Positions 43,484-51,158 of a DNA stretch of 64,000 bases are shown piece after piece; position 1 is the first letter of the stretch, and each line of letters begins with the position of its first letter. Made by a program: the position numbers and the translations under genes. The notes under the pieces were generated by a model. It saw only the letters and a list, made by a program, of their open reading frames with translations, was not told where the DNA came from and ran no database searches. The stretch lies in contig NZ_JAGWDK010000003.1 of assembly GCF_018398875.1 (NCBI RefSeq), positions 248,001 to 312,000 on the forward strand, in the 5' to 3' direction. Source of the DNA: Bradyrhizobium sp. sGM-13 (lineage in GTDB: Bacteria; Pseudomonadota; Alphaproteobacteria; Rhizobiales; Xanthobacteraceae).

Positions 43484-43876
43484 TCACCCCTTGGCGTCGC
43501 AGGCCCAGGCGCGGATCACGCATTCCCTGCCGCCGAATTCGTAGCACTTCTTTGTCGCGGCGTTGAGCGAGCTTGAAATCTTGGGTTTCACGGCATAGCC
43601 GTGGGGACCGCAGGGATTGGTCATGTCGACGGCGAACGCGGCGCAGGCGCGTTTCATGGTGATCGCGGTGCAGGTGCCCTCGCACTGCTTCAGCGCCGCG
43701 GTGCGCGCGTCGGCCTCGGCGGCATAATCATAGGCCTTGCCGTAAGCGCCGCACTTGCCGATCGCGACTGCGCCGGCCGCCCATGCCTTGGTGATATAGC
43801 TCGAGACGGCCAGTATCAGTGTCAATCCAACGACAAACAGCGCGCGGCGCTGTGCCGCGACAGTCGAAACGATCAA
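43484..43876 (-). CDS. DUF4189 domain secreted protein
   Basis: 130 residues. An N-terminal hydrophobic segment (ALFVVGLTLILAVSSYI) acts as signal or anchor; then AGAVAIGKCGAYGKAYDY and six further cysteines (ALKQCEGTCTAITMKRACAA, KKCYEFGGRECVIRAWACD) suggest disulfides in the periplasm. The pattern matches DUF4189. Function unknown. It lies between two dispersed repeats. Confidence 0.72.
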   Translation of the reverse strand: MIVSTVAAQRRALFVVGLTLILAVSSYITKAWAAGAVAIGKCGAYGKAYDYAAEADARTAALKQCEGTCTAITMKRACAAFAVDMTNPCGPHGYAVKPKISSSLNAATKKCYEFGGRECVIRAWACDAKG

Positions 43877-43945
43877 AATCCCCTCCCCCGAGGTAACGAA
43901 TGGAATCTAAGCCGGAGGGAGTTTCCACTTGGTGAACGGGGGGTT

Positions 43946-44036
43946 GTAGGGTGGGCAAAGCGCAGCGTGCCCACCATGCATCGGCGAAACGGGAGAGATG
44001 GTGGGCACGGCGCAAGTGCGCCTTTGCCCACCCTAC
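43946..44036. repeat. Dispersed palindromic repeat, GTAGGGTGGGC family
   Basis: GTAGGGTGGGCAAAGCGCAG at the left is complemented by GCGCCTTTGCCCACCCTAC at the right, with an inner pair GTGCCCACCAT / ATGGTGGGCAC. It is a relative of the elements at 3644 and 8072. Its right end supplies the stop codon (TAG, minus strand) of the neighbouring molybdopterin gene. Confidence 0.8.
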
Positions 44037-45637
44037 GATCTCCGCGCCGCCTCCAGCGCCTGCGGCGTGTCGATATCGAGGAATGCGCTGTTTCCCTCGA
44101 CCGGCACTTCGGCCACGGCCTCGGTGTGCTTGGCGATCAGGTGACGGGCGCCGACGTCGCCTTCCAGCGTCATCAATTCCTTGAAGAAGCGGCGCGACCA
44201 CAGCACGGGATTGCCGCGGCGGCCGTCGCTGACGGGGACGGCGATCAGGTGGCCGCGATCCGGCGCGAAGGTCTCGATCAAGCGGTCGATCAACTGCGCA
44301 TCAATCAGCGGCATATCGCCGAGGCAGACGACGGCACCGTCGGCGCTGTCGGGCACCGCTGATATGCCGGCCTTCACCGATGAAGCCAGTCCGCCGGCGA
44401 AATCCGGGTTGCGGACGAATTTTACATTGAGGCCTGCCAGTGCCTGCTCGACCAATTCGGCCTGGTGGCCGGTAACGACGATCACATCCGTTGCCTTCGA
44501 GGCCAGCGCCTGCTCGGCGACGATGCGCACCAGCTTCTTACCGTCGATTTCGGCTAGCAGCTTGTTGGGGCCACCCATGCGGGTCGAGCGGCCGGCCGCA
44601 AGCACGATGGCTGTGACGTTGCGGTTGGCCTCGGTATCGGCAACCGTGCGCGGCTGCGGCCTTGTCACGATTTCCATCAGCAGGCCGCCGACGCCGAGGC
44701 CGGTGATTTCAGCGCGCGTGACCTTCAGCCCAGCGAGAAGCCGCATCAGCACCCAGTCAAAGCCGTTTTCGACCGGCGAACGTGCGCAGCCCGGAGCGCC
44801 CAGCACCGGCACGCCGCCGGCGCTGCCGATCAGAAGCAGATTGCCGGGATCGACCGGCATGCCGAAATGCTCGATGGCGCCGCCGATTTCGCTGATTGCG
44901 GCCGGAATCACGTCGCGGCGGTCGGCGATGGCGGAGGCGCCGAACACGATCACCAGTTCAGCGCCGAGGCCGAGCAATTCCTTGATCGAGGAAGCCAGCG
45001 CCGCCTCGTCATGCGGCACGCGCCGTTCGGCGATGATGCTGGCACCGGCCGGCGCCAGCCGCTCCGCCGTCACGCGCAGGGTCTTGTCGATGACTTTTGG
45101 CGAGAGCCCTGGCAGTAGCGTTGAGATCACGCCGACCCGCTTGATGACATAGGGCGCAATCCGCAGCACGTCGCGGCCTGCGGCGGCCACGGCCGCGTCG
45201 CGCAACTTCGCTTCGACGCCGAACGGAATCAGTTTTACCGTTGCGATCATCTCGCCCTCGACCACCGGCTTGAAGGCTGCGAGCGTCGCAAAGGTAATGG
45301 CTTCGTCGACGCCGTTGATGCGGTCGACCGCGGCGCGGTCAATCACCAAGACGCCGGCCTGTGCTGCGAACAGATTGGCGCGGCCGGTAAAGGCGCGCTC
45401 GACATTGACGCCCTCGCCCGCAACCGCCTGCGCGATGCTGGCGGCGGCTTCGTCTTCGGAGACGTCGCCCTCCTCCAGCCGCACCACGACGATTTCCTTG
45501 ATGCCAGCCTTGTCGAGCGCCTCGACTTCGGCAGGCCCGATCGTGGTGCCTTTCTTCAGCACCAGCGAACCCTGTCGCAGCGTGTGGACGGTGACGCCGC
45601 CAATCGCATCGGCCGGACTGGCGGGACCGAACTTCAT
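44033..45637 (-). CDS. Molybdopterin-binding / MobA-like nucleotidyltransferase fusion
   Basis: 534 residues with two parts. Residues about 1-335 form a molybdopterin-binding (MoeA/MoCF-like) domain with LRQGSLVLKKGTTIGPAEVE and ELVIVFGASAIADRRDVIPA. Residues about 340-534 form an NTP transferase like MocA/MobA: AIVLAAGRSTRMGGPNKLLA, VVTGHQAELVEQAL, and VCLGDMPLIDAQLIDRLIET. It would prepare the cytosine or guanine dinucleotide form of Mo cofactor for the hydroxylase of this cluster. ATG overlaps the XdhC stop (ATGA). The stop lies in a dispersed repeat. Confidence 0.87.
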   Translation of the reverse strand: MKFGPASPADAIGGVTVHTLRQGSLVLKKGTTIGPAEVEALDKAGIKEIVVVRLEEGDVSEDEAAASIAQAVAGEGVNVERAFTGRANLFAAQAGVLVIDRAAVDRINGVDEAITFATLAAFKPVVEGEMIATVKLIPFGVEAKLRDAAVAAAGRDVLRIAPYVIKRVGVISTLLPGLSPKVIDKTLRVTAERLAPAGASIIAERRVPHDEAALASSIKELLGLGAELVIVFGASAIADRRDVIPAAISEIGGAIEHFGMPVDPGNLLLIGSAGGVPVLGAPGCARSPVENGFDWVLMRLLAGLKVTRAEITGLGVGGLLMEIVTRPQPRTVADTEANRNVTAIVLAAGRSTRMGGPNKLLAEIDGKKLVRIVAEQALASKATDVIVVTGHQAELVEQALAGLNVKFVRNPDFAGGLASSVKAGISAVPDSADGAVVCLGDMPLIDAQLIDRLIETFAPDRGHLIAVPVSDGRRGNPVLWSRRFFKELMTLEGDVGARHLIAKHTEAVAEVPVEGNSAFLDIDTPQALEAARRS

Positions 45638-46338
45638 GCCGCCTGCACCTTCGCGGTTTCTTTCGGCAGCCGCAGCTCGGCGGTGATCTCGGCCATGATC
45701 GCGACCGCGATCTCCGAGGGCGACACCGCGCCGATCGAAAGACCGATCGGCGCATGGATGCGCGCGATGTCGGCGTCGGATGCGCCCTGCGCCTTCAACC
45801 GCTCGGCGCGCTTGGCATGGGTCTTTCGCGAGCCGAGCGCGCCGATATAGAAGCAGTCGCGTTCGAACGCGTGCAGCAGCGCCGGGTCGTCGATCTTCGG
45901 ATCATGGGTCAGCGCGACGAATGCGGTGTAGTGATCGATGTTGAGCGGCGGCAGCGCCACATCGGGCCATTCCGCGATCAGCGGCACATCGGGAAAGCGC
46001 TCGGGGCTTGCAAACGCGGTGCGCGGATCCACCACCGTCACGTCGTAGTCAAGCGAGCGGGCGAGCGGCGCCAGCGCCTGGCTGATATGGACTGCGCCGA
46101 CAATGACAAGCCGGGCGGTCGGCGCATAAACGTTGAGGAACAGCTTCTTGCCGCCGGACTCGACCATGCCGCTCTTGCCCATGCGGAGCTGTTTTGAAAG
46201 CTCGGCGCTCAAGGGATCTGTCGCGATGTCCCTCGCCTTCACCAGCCGCTGATCGCCATTGGCGACGTCGGTGACCACGATGACCGGGCGGCGCGCGGCG
46301 CGCTCGGCATTGACCTGTGTGAGGGTTTCCAGCTTCAC
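45634..46338 (-). CDS. XdhC family protein, C-terminal Rossmann part
   Basis: 234 residues. The second half is the XdhC_C Rossmann domain: RLVIVGAVHISQALAPLARS, VTVVDPRTAFASPERF, TAFVALTHDPKIDDPALLHA and FYIGALGSRKTHAKRAERL. XdhC proteins bind the sulfurated Mo cofactor and load it into xanthine/CO-dehydrogenase-type enzymes. Here the protein is split: the N-terminal XdhC_CoxI part is the overlapping upstream gene (ATGA at 46335-46338). The cluster is a maturation set for a molybdenum hydroxylase. Confidence 0.9.
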   Translation of the reverse strand: MKLETLTQVNAERAARRPVIVVTDVANGDQRLVKARDIATDPLSAELSKQLRMGKSGMVESGGKKLFLNVYAPTARLVIVGAVHISQALAPLARSLDYDVTVVDPRTAFASPERFPDVPLIAEWPDVALPPLNIDHYTAFVALTHDPKIDDPALLHAFERDCFYIGALGSRKTHAKRAERLKAQGASDADIARIHAPIGLSIGAVSPSEIAVAIMAEITAELRLPKETAKVQAA

Positions 46339-46664
46339 GATTGGCCAACCTTCTCGACGAAGACGCGGATGGTGCCGCCGCAGGACAGGCCGACATTCCA
46401 GGCGGTCTCGTCGGCGACGCCGAACTCCAGCATTTTTGGCTTGCCACTGGCAATCACGTCGAGCGCCTCGGTGACGACGGCGCCTTCGACGCAGCCGCCG
46501 GAAACCGAGCCCAGAAACGTGCCGTCATCGTTGATGACGAGGCTGGAGCCGGCCGGCCTCGGCGCCGAGCCCCAGGTCTCGACCACAGTCGCCAGCGCCA
46601 CGCCGTGACCGGCCTTCTGCCAGTTTTCGGCGGCCTGCAGAATGTCTTCATCGCGATTGAGCAT
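46335..46664 (-). CDS. XdhC family protein, N-terminal part
   Basis: 109 residues from ATG 46664. ATVVETWGSAPRPAGSSLVI, GSVSGGCVEGAVVTEALDVI with the conserved cysteine, and VGLSCGGTIRVFVEKV are the XdhC_CoxI motifs. It is a separate small gene, overlapping by four bases the gene for the XdhC C-terminal domain. Together the two make one standard XdhC. It is 11 bases downstream of the CoxE-like gene, in the same operon. Confidence 0.9.
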   Translation of the reverse strand: MLNRDEDILQAAENWQKAGHGVALATVVETWGSAPRPAGSSLVINDDGTFLGSVSGGCVEGAVVTEALDVIASGKPKMLEFGVADETAWNVGLSCGGTIRVFVEKVGQS

Positions 46665-46675
46665 GGGATGCCCTT

Positions 46676-47881
46676 TCAAGCTGCTGAGCGGATGCGGCTC
46701 ATGTGGTGCGGCGGAGGCGGCGCCGAAAGCGCCCCGATCAGCCCTTCCATCGAGGTCAAGTTATGCACCGGGCGGAATTCGTCAACGTGCGGCAGCATCA
46801 TTTTGATGCCCTGCGCCTTGGCCTCGAAAGCACTGTAGCGCAGCAACGGGTTGAGCCAGATCAGGCGGCGGCAGGACCGGTGCAGCCGGTCCATCTCGAA
46901 GGCGAGCTTGGCATCCGCCTCGCGCTCCAGCCCGTCGGAGATCAAGAGCACGATGGCGCCCTGCCCGAGCACGCGGCGCCCCCACAATTTGTTGAAGGAG
47001 TGCAGCGAGGTGGCGATGCGGGTGCCGCCGGCCCAGTCTTCCACCGAAGACGAACAGCTCGCCAAGGCTTCGTCGGGATCGCGCGCCCGCAACGCCCGCG
47101 TCACGTTGGTGAGCCGCGTGCCGAACAGGAACACCGACACGCGCTTGCGCGCGTCGGTGATGGCATGGAGGAAATGCAGGAACAGGCGGGTATATTCGCT
47201 CATGGAGCCGGAGATATCGAGCAGCGCCACGATCGGCGCCGGCTTTTCGATCCGGCCGAGCTTTCGGATATCGATGATCTCGCCACCGGTGCGGAGACTG
47301 CTGCGCAAGGTTCGGCGCATGTCGAGCCGCAGGCCTTTTGCATCGGGCTGGTAGCGGCGGGTGCGCAGCTCGGCCTGCGGAAGCTTCATATTGGCAATGG
47401 CGCGGGTCACTTCCGCGATCTCCGCCGCGCTCATCTGGGCAAAGTCCTTCTTCTGCAGGATCTCCTTGTCGGAGACCGACAGCCGCAGTTCCTGTTCCTG
47501 GACTTGCGGTACCTCATCGCGCGCCGAGGGCTGCGCCAACGCCTCCTGCACGCGGCGCGAGGCCGGCGGCGGCTTCTTTTTGGCGTGATCGGGCAACGGC
47601 ACTGAATCCAGCATGTGCTTCCAGTCTTCGGCGGCGCGGAAGAACAGATCGAAGGCCTGCGCGAAGATCAGCATATGCTCGTGGCGCTTGACGAAGATCG
47701 CTTCCAGCGTGGCGTAGACATCGGCGCGGTTGCCGATCTCGATCGCCTGCAGCGCGTCGAGAGCGTCGATCACCGCACCAGGACCCACGGGAATGCCGGC
47801 AGCGCGCAGCGCGCGGCCGAAGCCGACGACATTGTCGGCCATGTGGCCGGTCGGGGGATTGAGGTGGTCGATGGTGGTCAT
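46676..47881 (-). CDS. coxE: CoxE-like VWA domain protein
   Basis: 401 residues from ATG 47881. The C-terminal VWA domain has the MIDAS motif in PIVALLDISGSMSEYTRLFL, then VSVFLFGTRLTNVTRALRAR and GAIVLLISDGLERE. The N-terminal part (MADNVVGFGRALRAAGIPVG, ALDALQAIEIGNRADVYATL) is the CoxE family region. It works with the MoxR ATPase CoxD in assembling the CuSMo or Mo active site of carbon monoxide dehydrogenase-type enzymes. A dispersed repeat separates it from coxD. Confidence 0.88.
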   Translation of the reverse strand: MTTIDHLNPPTGHMADNVVGFGRALRAAGIPVGPGAVIDALDALQAIEIGNRADVYATLEAIFVKRHEHMLIFAQAFDLFFRAAEDWKHMLDSVPLPDHAKKKPPPASRRVQEALAQPSARDEVPQVQEQELRLSVSDKEILQKKDFAQMSAAEIAEVTRAIANMKLPQAELRTRRYQPDAKGLRLDMRRTLRSSLRTGGEIIDIRKLGRIEKPAPIVALLDISGSMSEYTRLFLHFLHAITDARKRVSVFLFGTRLTNVTRALRARDPDEALASCSSSVEDWAGGTRIATSLHSFNKLWGRRVLGQGAIVLLISDGLEREADAKLAFEMDRLHRSCRRLIWLNPLLRYSAFEAKAQGIKMMLPHVDEFRPVHNLTSMEGLIGALSAPPPPHHMSRIRSAA

Positions 47882-47905
47882 GATCAACCCGGTTTCCACT
47901 CTCTC

Positions 47906-48025
47906 GTCATTCCGGGCGCGCAGAGCGCGAACTACGATGTGCAATTGCACATCGGAGAATCTCGAGATTCTCAGGTGCGCAACTGCGCACCATAGTTCGA
48001 CGCTGACGCGTCGCCCCGGAATGAC
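47906..48025. repeat. Dispersed CATTCCGG palindromic element, copy 4
   Basis: GTCATTCCGGG to CCCCGGAATGAC, with TGCAATTGCA and TGCGCAACTGCGCA arms and the core GAATCTCGAGATTC. It sits inside the cox operon, between coxD and coxE. Confidence 0.85.
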
Positions 48026-48030
48026 GACAG

Positions 48031-48939
48031 CTACGTTTCGCTCGTCGCGTCCTTCAAAACCTTTTGCAGCGTGTCGCCCTGCATGCGCGCGATGTCGTCC
48101 TGGTACTTCAGCAGCGCGCCGAGCGTATCGCCGACCAGTTGCGGCGTCAGCGAACGGGCGTCGAGCTCGGTCAGCGCGGTGGCCCAGTCGATGGTCTCGG
48201 CGACGCCCGGCGACTTGTAAAAATCCTGATCGCGCAGCGCCTGCACGAAGTGAACGACCTGCTGCGACAGCTTTGCGGAAATGCCCGGCACGCGCGACTT
48301 GACGATCGCAAGCTCGCGCTCGGCTTCGGGGTAATCCACCCAATGATAGAGACAGCGGCGCTTCAGCGCGTCGTGGATCTCGCGGGTGCGGTTCGAGGTG
48401 ATGATGACGATCGGCGGATGCGGCGCCTTGATGGTGCCGAACTCAGGGATCGTGACCTGGAAGTCGCTGAGAATTTCCAGCAGATACGCCTCGAACGCCT
48501 CGTCGGCGCGGTCGAGTTCGTCGATCAGCAGCACGGGCGCGCCGGCAACGTCCGGCTCCAGCGCCTGCAGCAGCGGGCGCTTGATCAGAAAACGCTCGGC
48601 AAAGATATCCGATGACAATTGCTCGCGATCGGTATCACCGGCGGCTTCTGCCAGCCGGATCGCGATCATCTGCGCCGCGCTGCTCCACTCGTACACCGCG
48701 GAAGCGACGTCGAGCCCCTCATAGCACTGCAGGCGGATCAGCTTGCGCCCGAGCGCCGCCGACAGGACCTTTGCGATTTCGGTCTTGCCGACGCCGGCTT
48801 CGCCTTCGAGAAACAAGGGCCGGCCCATGCGCAGCGAGAGATAGGTGACCGTCGCCAGCGACCGCTCCGCGAGATAGCCGCGCGAAGTCAATAGCTCCAG
48901 CATCCCATCGACGGATTTGGGTAGCGTCGATGCACTCAT
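48031..48939 (-). CDS. coxD: MoxR-family AAA+ ATPase, CoxD-like
   Basis: 302 residues. Walker A is PLFLEGEAGVGKTEIAKVLS, Walker B is PVLLIDELDRADEAFEAYLL, sensor 1 is IVIITSNRTREIHDALKRR, and the C-terminal lid contains RSLTPQLVGDTLGALLKYQD. CoxD unfolds or remodels the apo enzyme so that the active-site cofactor can be matured. It partners the VWA protein CoxE downstream. It is the fourth gene of the cox cluster counted from coxG. Confidence 0.9.
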   Translation of the reverse strand: MSASTLPKSVDGMLELLTSRGYLAERSLATVTYLSLRMGRPLFLEGEAGVGKTEIAKVLSAALGRKLIRLQCYEGLDVASAVYEWSSAAQMIAIRLAEAAGDTDREQLSSDIFAERFLIKRPLLQALEPDVAGAPVLLIDELDRADEAFEAYLLEILSDFQVTIPEFGTIKAPHPPIVIITSNRTREIHDALKRRCLYHWVDYPEAERELAIVKSRVPGISAKLSQQVVHFVQALRDQDFYKSPGVAETIDWATALTELDARSLTPQLVGDTLGALLKYQDDIARMQGDTLQKVLKDATSET

Positions 48940-48988
48940 GCGATGGCCAATCTTGATGCGCCGGAAATCGGCAAGATAACCGGCAAGC

Positions 48989-49792
48989 CTACTTCGCCGT
49001 CGCGGCTTCGACGGCGCGGCGCGTCAGCACGCCGATCAGATGCGCGCGATATTCAGCGCTGCCGTGCAGATCGCTGTTCAGCCCTTCGGGCGAAGCCGAA
49101 ATACCGTCGAGTACCTTGTGCGAGAAACGCTTTTTCAGCGCTTCCTCGAACTGGGTGGCGCGGAATACGCCCTCAGAGCCCGCGCCGGTGACGGCGACGC
49201 GCACGTCTGACGGGCGCCTGGCGACGAACACGCCGACCAGCGCATAACGCGAGGCCTGGTTGCGGAATTTGACGTAAGCCGCCTTCTTCGGCAGCGGGAA
49301 CATTACCTTGGTGATGATCTCGTCGCTTTCGAGCGCCGTCGTGAACAGGCCCTGGAAGAATTCCTCCGCCTTCAGCCGGCGCTTGTTGGTGACGATGGTG
49401 GCGCCAAGCGCGAGAACGGCGGCGGGATAATCCGCCGTCGGGTCGTTATTGGCGAGCGAGCCGCCGAGCGTGCCCTTGTGGCGCACCGCGGGATCGCCGA
49501 TCCCACCGGCGAGTTCGGCGAGCGCCGGAATGGCTTCGCCGACGATCGGCGACGTCGCGACATCGTTATGCGTTGCAGTGGCGCCGATCACCAGCGAACG
49601 GCCCTTCATCTCGATCGCATCGAGCCCTTCGATGTGCGAGAGATCGACCAGATGCGGCGGGCTGGCAAGCCGCTGCTTCATGACCGGCACCAGCGTGTGG
49701 CCGCCGGCGATCACCTTAGCGTCTTCGTTCTTCACCAGGAGATTGGCGGCCTGCCGCACGGTCGCCGGCCGATGATATTTGAATTCGTACAT
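48989..49792 (-). CDS. coxM: Molybdenum hydroxylase FAD-binding subunit, CoxM-like
   Basis: 267 residues. The FAD pyrophosphate loops AKVIAGGHTLVPVMKQRLAS (about 27-46) and RHKGTLGGSLANNDPTADYP (about 105-124) are intact, followed by the CO_deh_flav_C domain. This is the medium subunit of xanthine/CO dehydrogenase-type enzymes, passing electrons from the 2Fe-2S subunit to FAD. It lies directly downstream of coxS, separated by only 70 bases of tandem repeats. The large molybdenum subunit is not between them, nor anywhere in the window. Confidence 0.9.
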   Translation of the reverse strand: MYEFKYHRPATVRQAANLLVKNEDAKVIAGGHTLVPVMKQRLASPPHLVDLSHIEGLDAIEMKGRSLVIGATATHNDVATSPIVGEAIPALAELAGGIGDPAVRHKGTLGGSLANNDPTADYPAAVLALGATIVTNKRRLKAEEFFQGLFTTALESDEIITKVMFPLPKKAAYVKFRNQASRYALVGVFVARRPSDVRVAVTGAGSEGVFRATQFEEALKKRFSHKVLDGISASPEGLNSDLHGSAEYRAHLIGVLTRRAVEAATAK

Positions 49793-49823
49793 GAGAACTT
49801 CCTGATCGCTACTCGCGATGAAA

Positions 49824-49874
49824 TCGATTAGGCGAACTTGTCGATTAAGCGGGCATGTCGGTTAAGCGGATTTG
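49824..49874. repeat. Three 17-bp direct repeats between coxS and coxM
   Basis: TCGATTAGGCGAACTTG, TCGATTAAGCGGGCATG and TCGGTTAAGCGGATTTG follow without a gap. The last contains the coxS stop codon and final codons, so the unit appears to be a duplication of the coxS 3' end. Confidence 0.75.
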
Positions 49875-50341
49875 GCCATTGCCTTGGCGCCGGCGGCGAT
49901 CGAGGTCACGATATTCTGATAGCCGGTGCAGCGGCATAGATTGCCTTCGAGCTCCTCGCGGATGACATGGTCCGAAAGATCGTGGCCCTTGCGGTTAACC
50001 AGATCGACCGCGGTCATGATCATGCCAGGCGTGCAAAAGCCGCACTGCAATCCATGATGCTCGCGAAATGCTTCCTGCATCGGGTGCAGCGGCGCGCCGT
50101 CGGGCGCCAGGCCCTCGATGGTCTTGACCTCATGGCCATCAGCCATCACCGCAAGCGTGGTGCAGGATTTGACCGCCTTGCCATCGAGATGCACGACGCA
50201 GGCGCCGCACTGCGAGGTGTCGCAGCCGACATGGGTGCCCGTCAGGCGGAGATTTTCCCGCAGAAACTGGACCAGAAGGGTACGGGGATCGACGTTGGCG
50301 TTTACGGGATTACCGTTCACGATCAGGGAAATCTTGGCCAT
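49862..50341 (-). CDS. coxS: 2Fe-2S subunit of a molybdenum hydroxylase, CoxS-like
   Basis: 159 residues from ATG 50341. The plant-type ferredoxin cluster is bound by [20 protein letters not shown] with the fourth cysteine in SCTTL. The second cluster has [13 protein letters not shown] and [12 protein letters not shown]. These are the two [2Fe-2S] domains of CoxS/XdhA small subunits. [20 protein letters not shown] is the N-terminal strand region. It is the first structural gene of the cluster, but its coxL partner is missing here. Confidence 0.93.
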   Translation of the reverse strand: MAKISLIVNGNPVNANVDPRTLLVQFLRENLRLTGTHVGCDTSQCGACVVHLDGKAVKSCTTLAVMADGHEVKTIEGLAPDGAPLHPMQEAFREHHGLQCGFCTPGMIMTAVDLVNRKGHDLSDHVIREELEGNLCRCTGYQNIVTSIAAGAKAMAKSA

Positions 50342-50544
50342 CACCACTCTCTTGGGCCGCACTGCCGGAGCGGGCAACGCAGACGTTTATAGTCATTCCA
50401 AAGCCCATAATATGGGCCATCCCGATAATGAGCAACCTCAGGAGCCCCAACGAGCCCCTCTTCTGGGGCATGGCCTGAGTGACTTGACGGGGCTATCGGA
50501 GGGGGCTTGCGGGATTGGACTCGCCAGAATCAGCCTCGCCAGAA

Positions 50545-50991
50545 TCAGCCCTGCACGGCCTTGCCGAAGTTGGCGAAGAATTCGTCGGCCAGCTTCTTGG
50601 CCGCGCCGTTGATCAGGCGCTGTCCGAGCTGGGCCAGCTTGCCGCCGATCTGCGCTTCGACGTTGTAGCTCAAGAGTGTGCCGCCATCCTTTTCGGTCAG
50701 CGCCACCGTGGCGCCGCCCTTGGCGAAGCCGGCAACGCCGCCCTCGCCTTCGCCGGAGATCTTGTAGCCGTTGGGCGGGTCGAGATCGCTCAGCATGACC
50801 CTGCCCTTGAAGCGGGCGGAGACCGGCCCGACCTTCATTTTGGCGATGGCGCGGAAGCTGGTTTCATCAGTCTTTTCCAGCTCCTCGCAACCGGGGATAC
50901 AGGCCTTCAGCACTTCCGGATCGTTCAGTTTGGCCCACACGGCCTCGCGCGACGCCGGAAGCTGGACTTCGCCGTTCATCGTCATGGCCAT
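50545..50991 (-). CDS. coxG: CoxG-like SRPBCC protein
   Basis: 148 residues from ATG 50991. The START-like fold of carbon monoxide dehydrogenase subunit G: MTMNGEVQLPASREAVWAKL, then DPEVLKACIPGCEELEKTDE, and a C-terminal helix QRLINGAAKKLADEFFANFG. CoxG helps recruit CO dehydrogenase to the membrane; relatives accompany many coxMSL-type operons. It precedes coxS by 200 bases on the same strand and is divergent from pcaB. Confidence 0.88.
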   Translation of the reverse strand: MAMTMNGEVQLPASREAVWAKLNDPEVLKACIPGCEELEKTDETSFRAIAKMKVGPVSARFKGRVMLSDLDPPNGYKISGEGEGGVAGFAKGGATVALTEKDGGTLLSYNVEAQIGGKLAQLGQRLINGAAKKLADEFFANFGKAVQG

Positions 50992-51158
50992 GGGGGTGCC
51001 CTCCTGGATGGCGTCAACCTGATAGCCCCCAAGTAAAGCACGCCCGGGCCAAAAGGAAGGCCGCCGACGCGATGGGCGATGCATATTCGCAACCGCAGCA
51101 GGCGCGAACCCGACAAGGGGCATTGGCATTGACTGGCCGGAATGGTTAGGTCGCGCCA

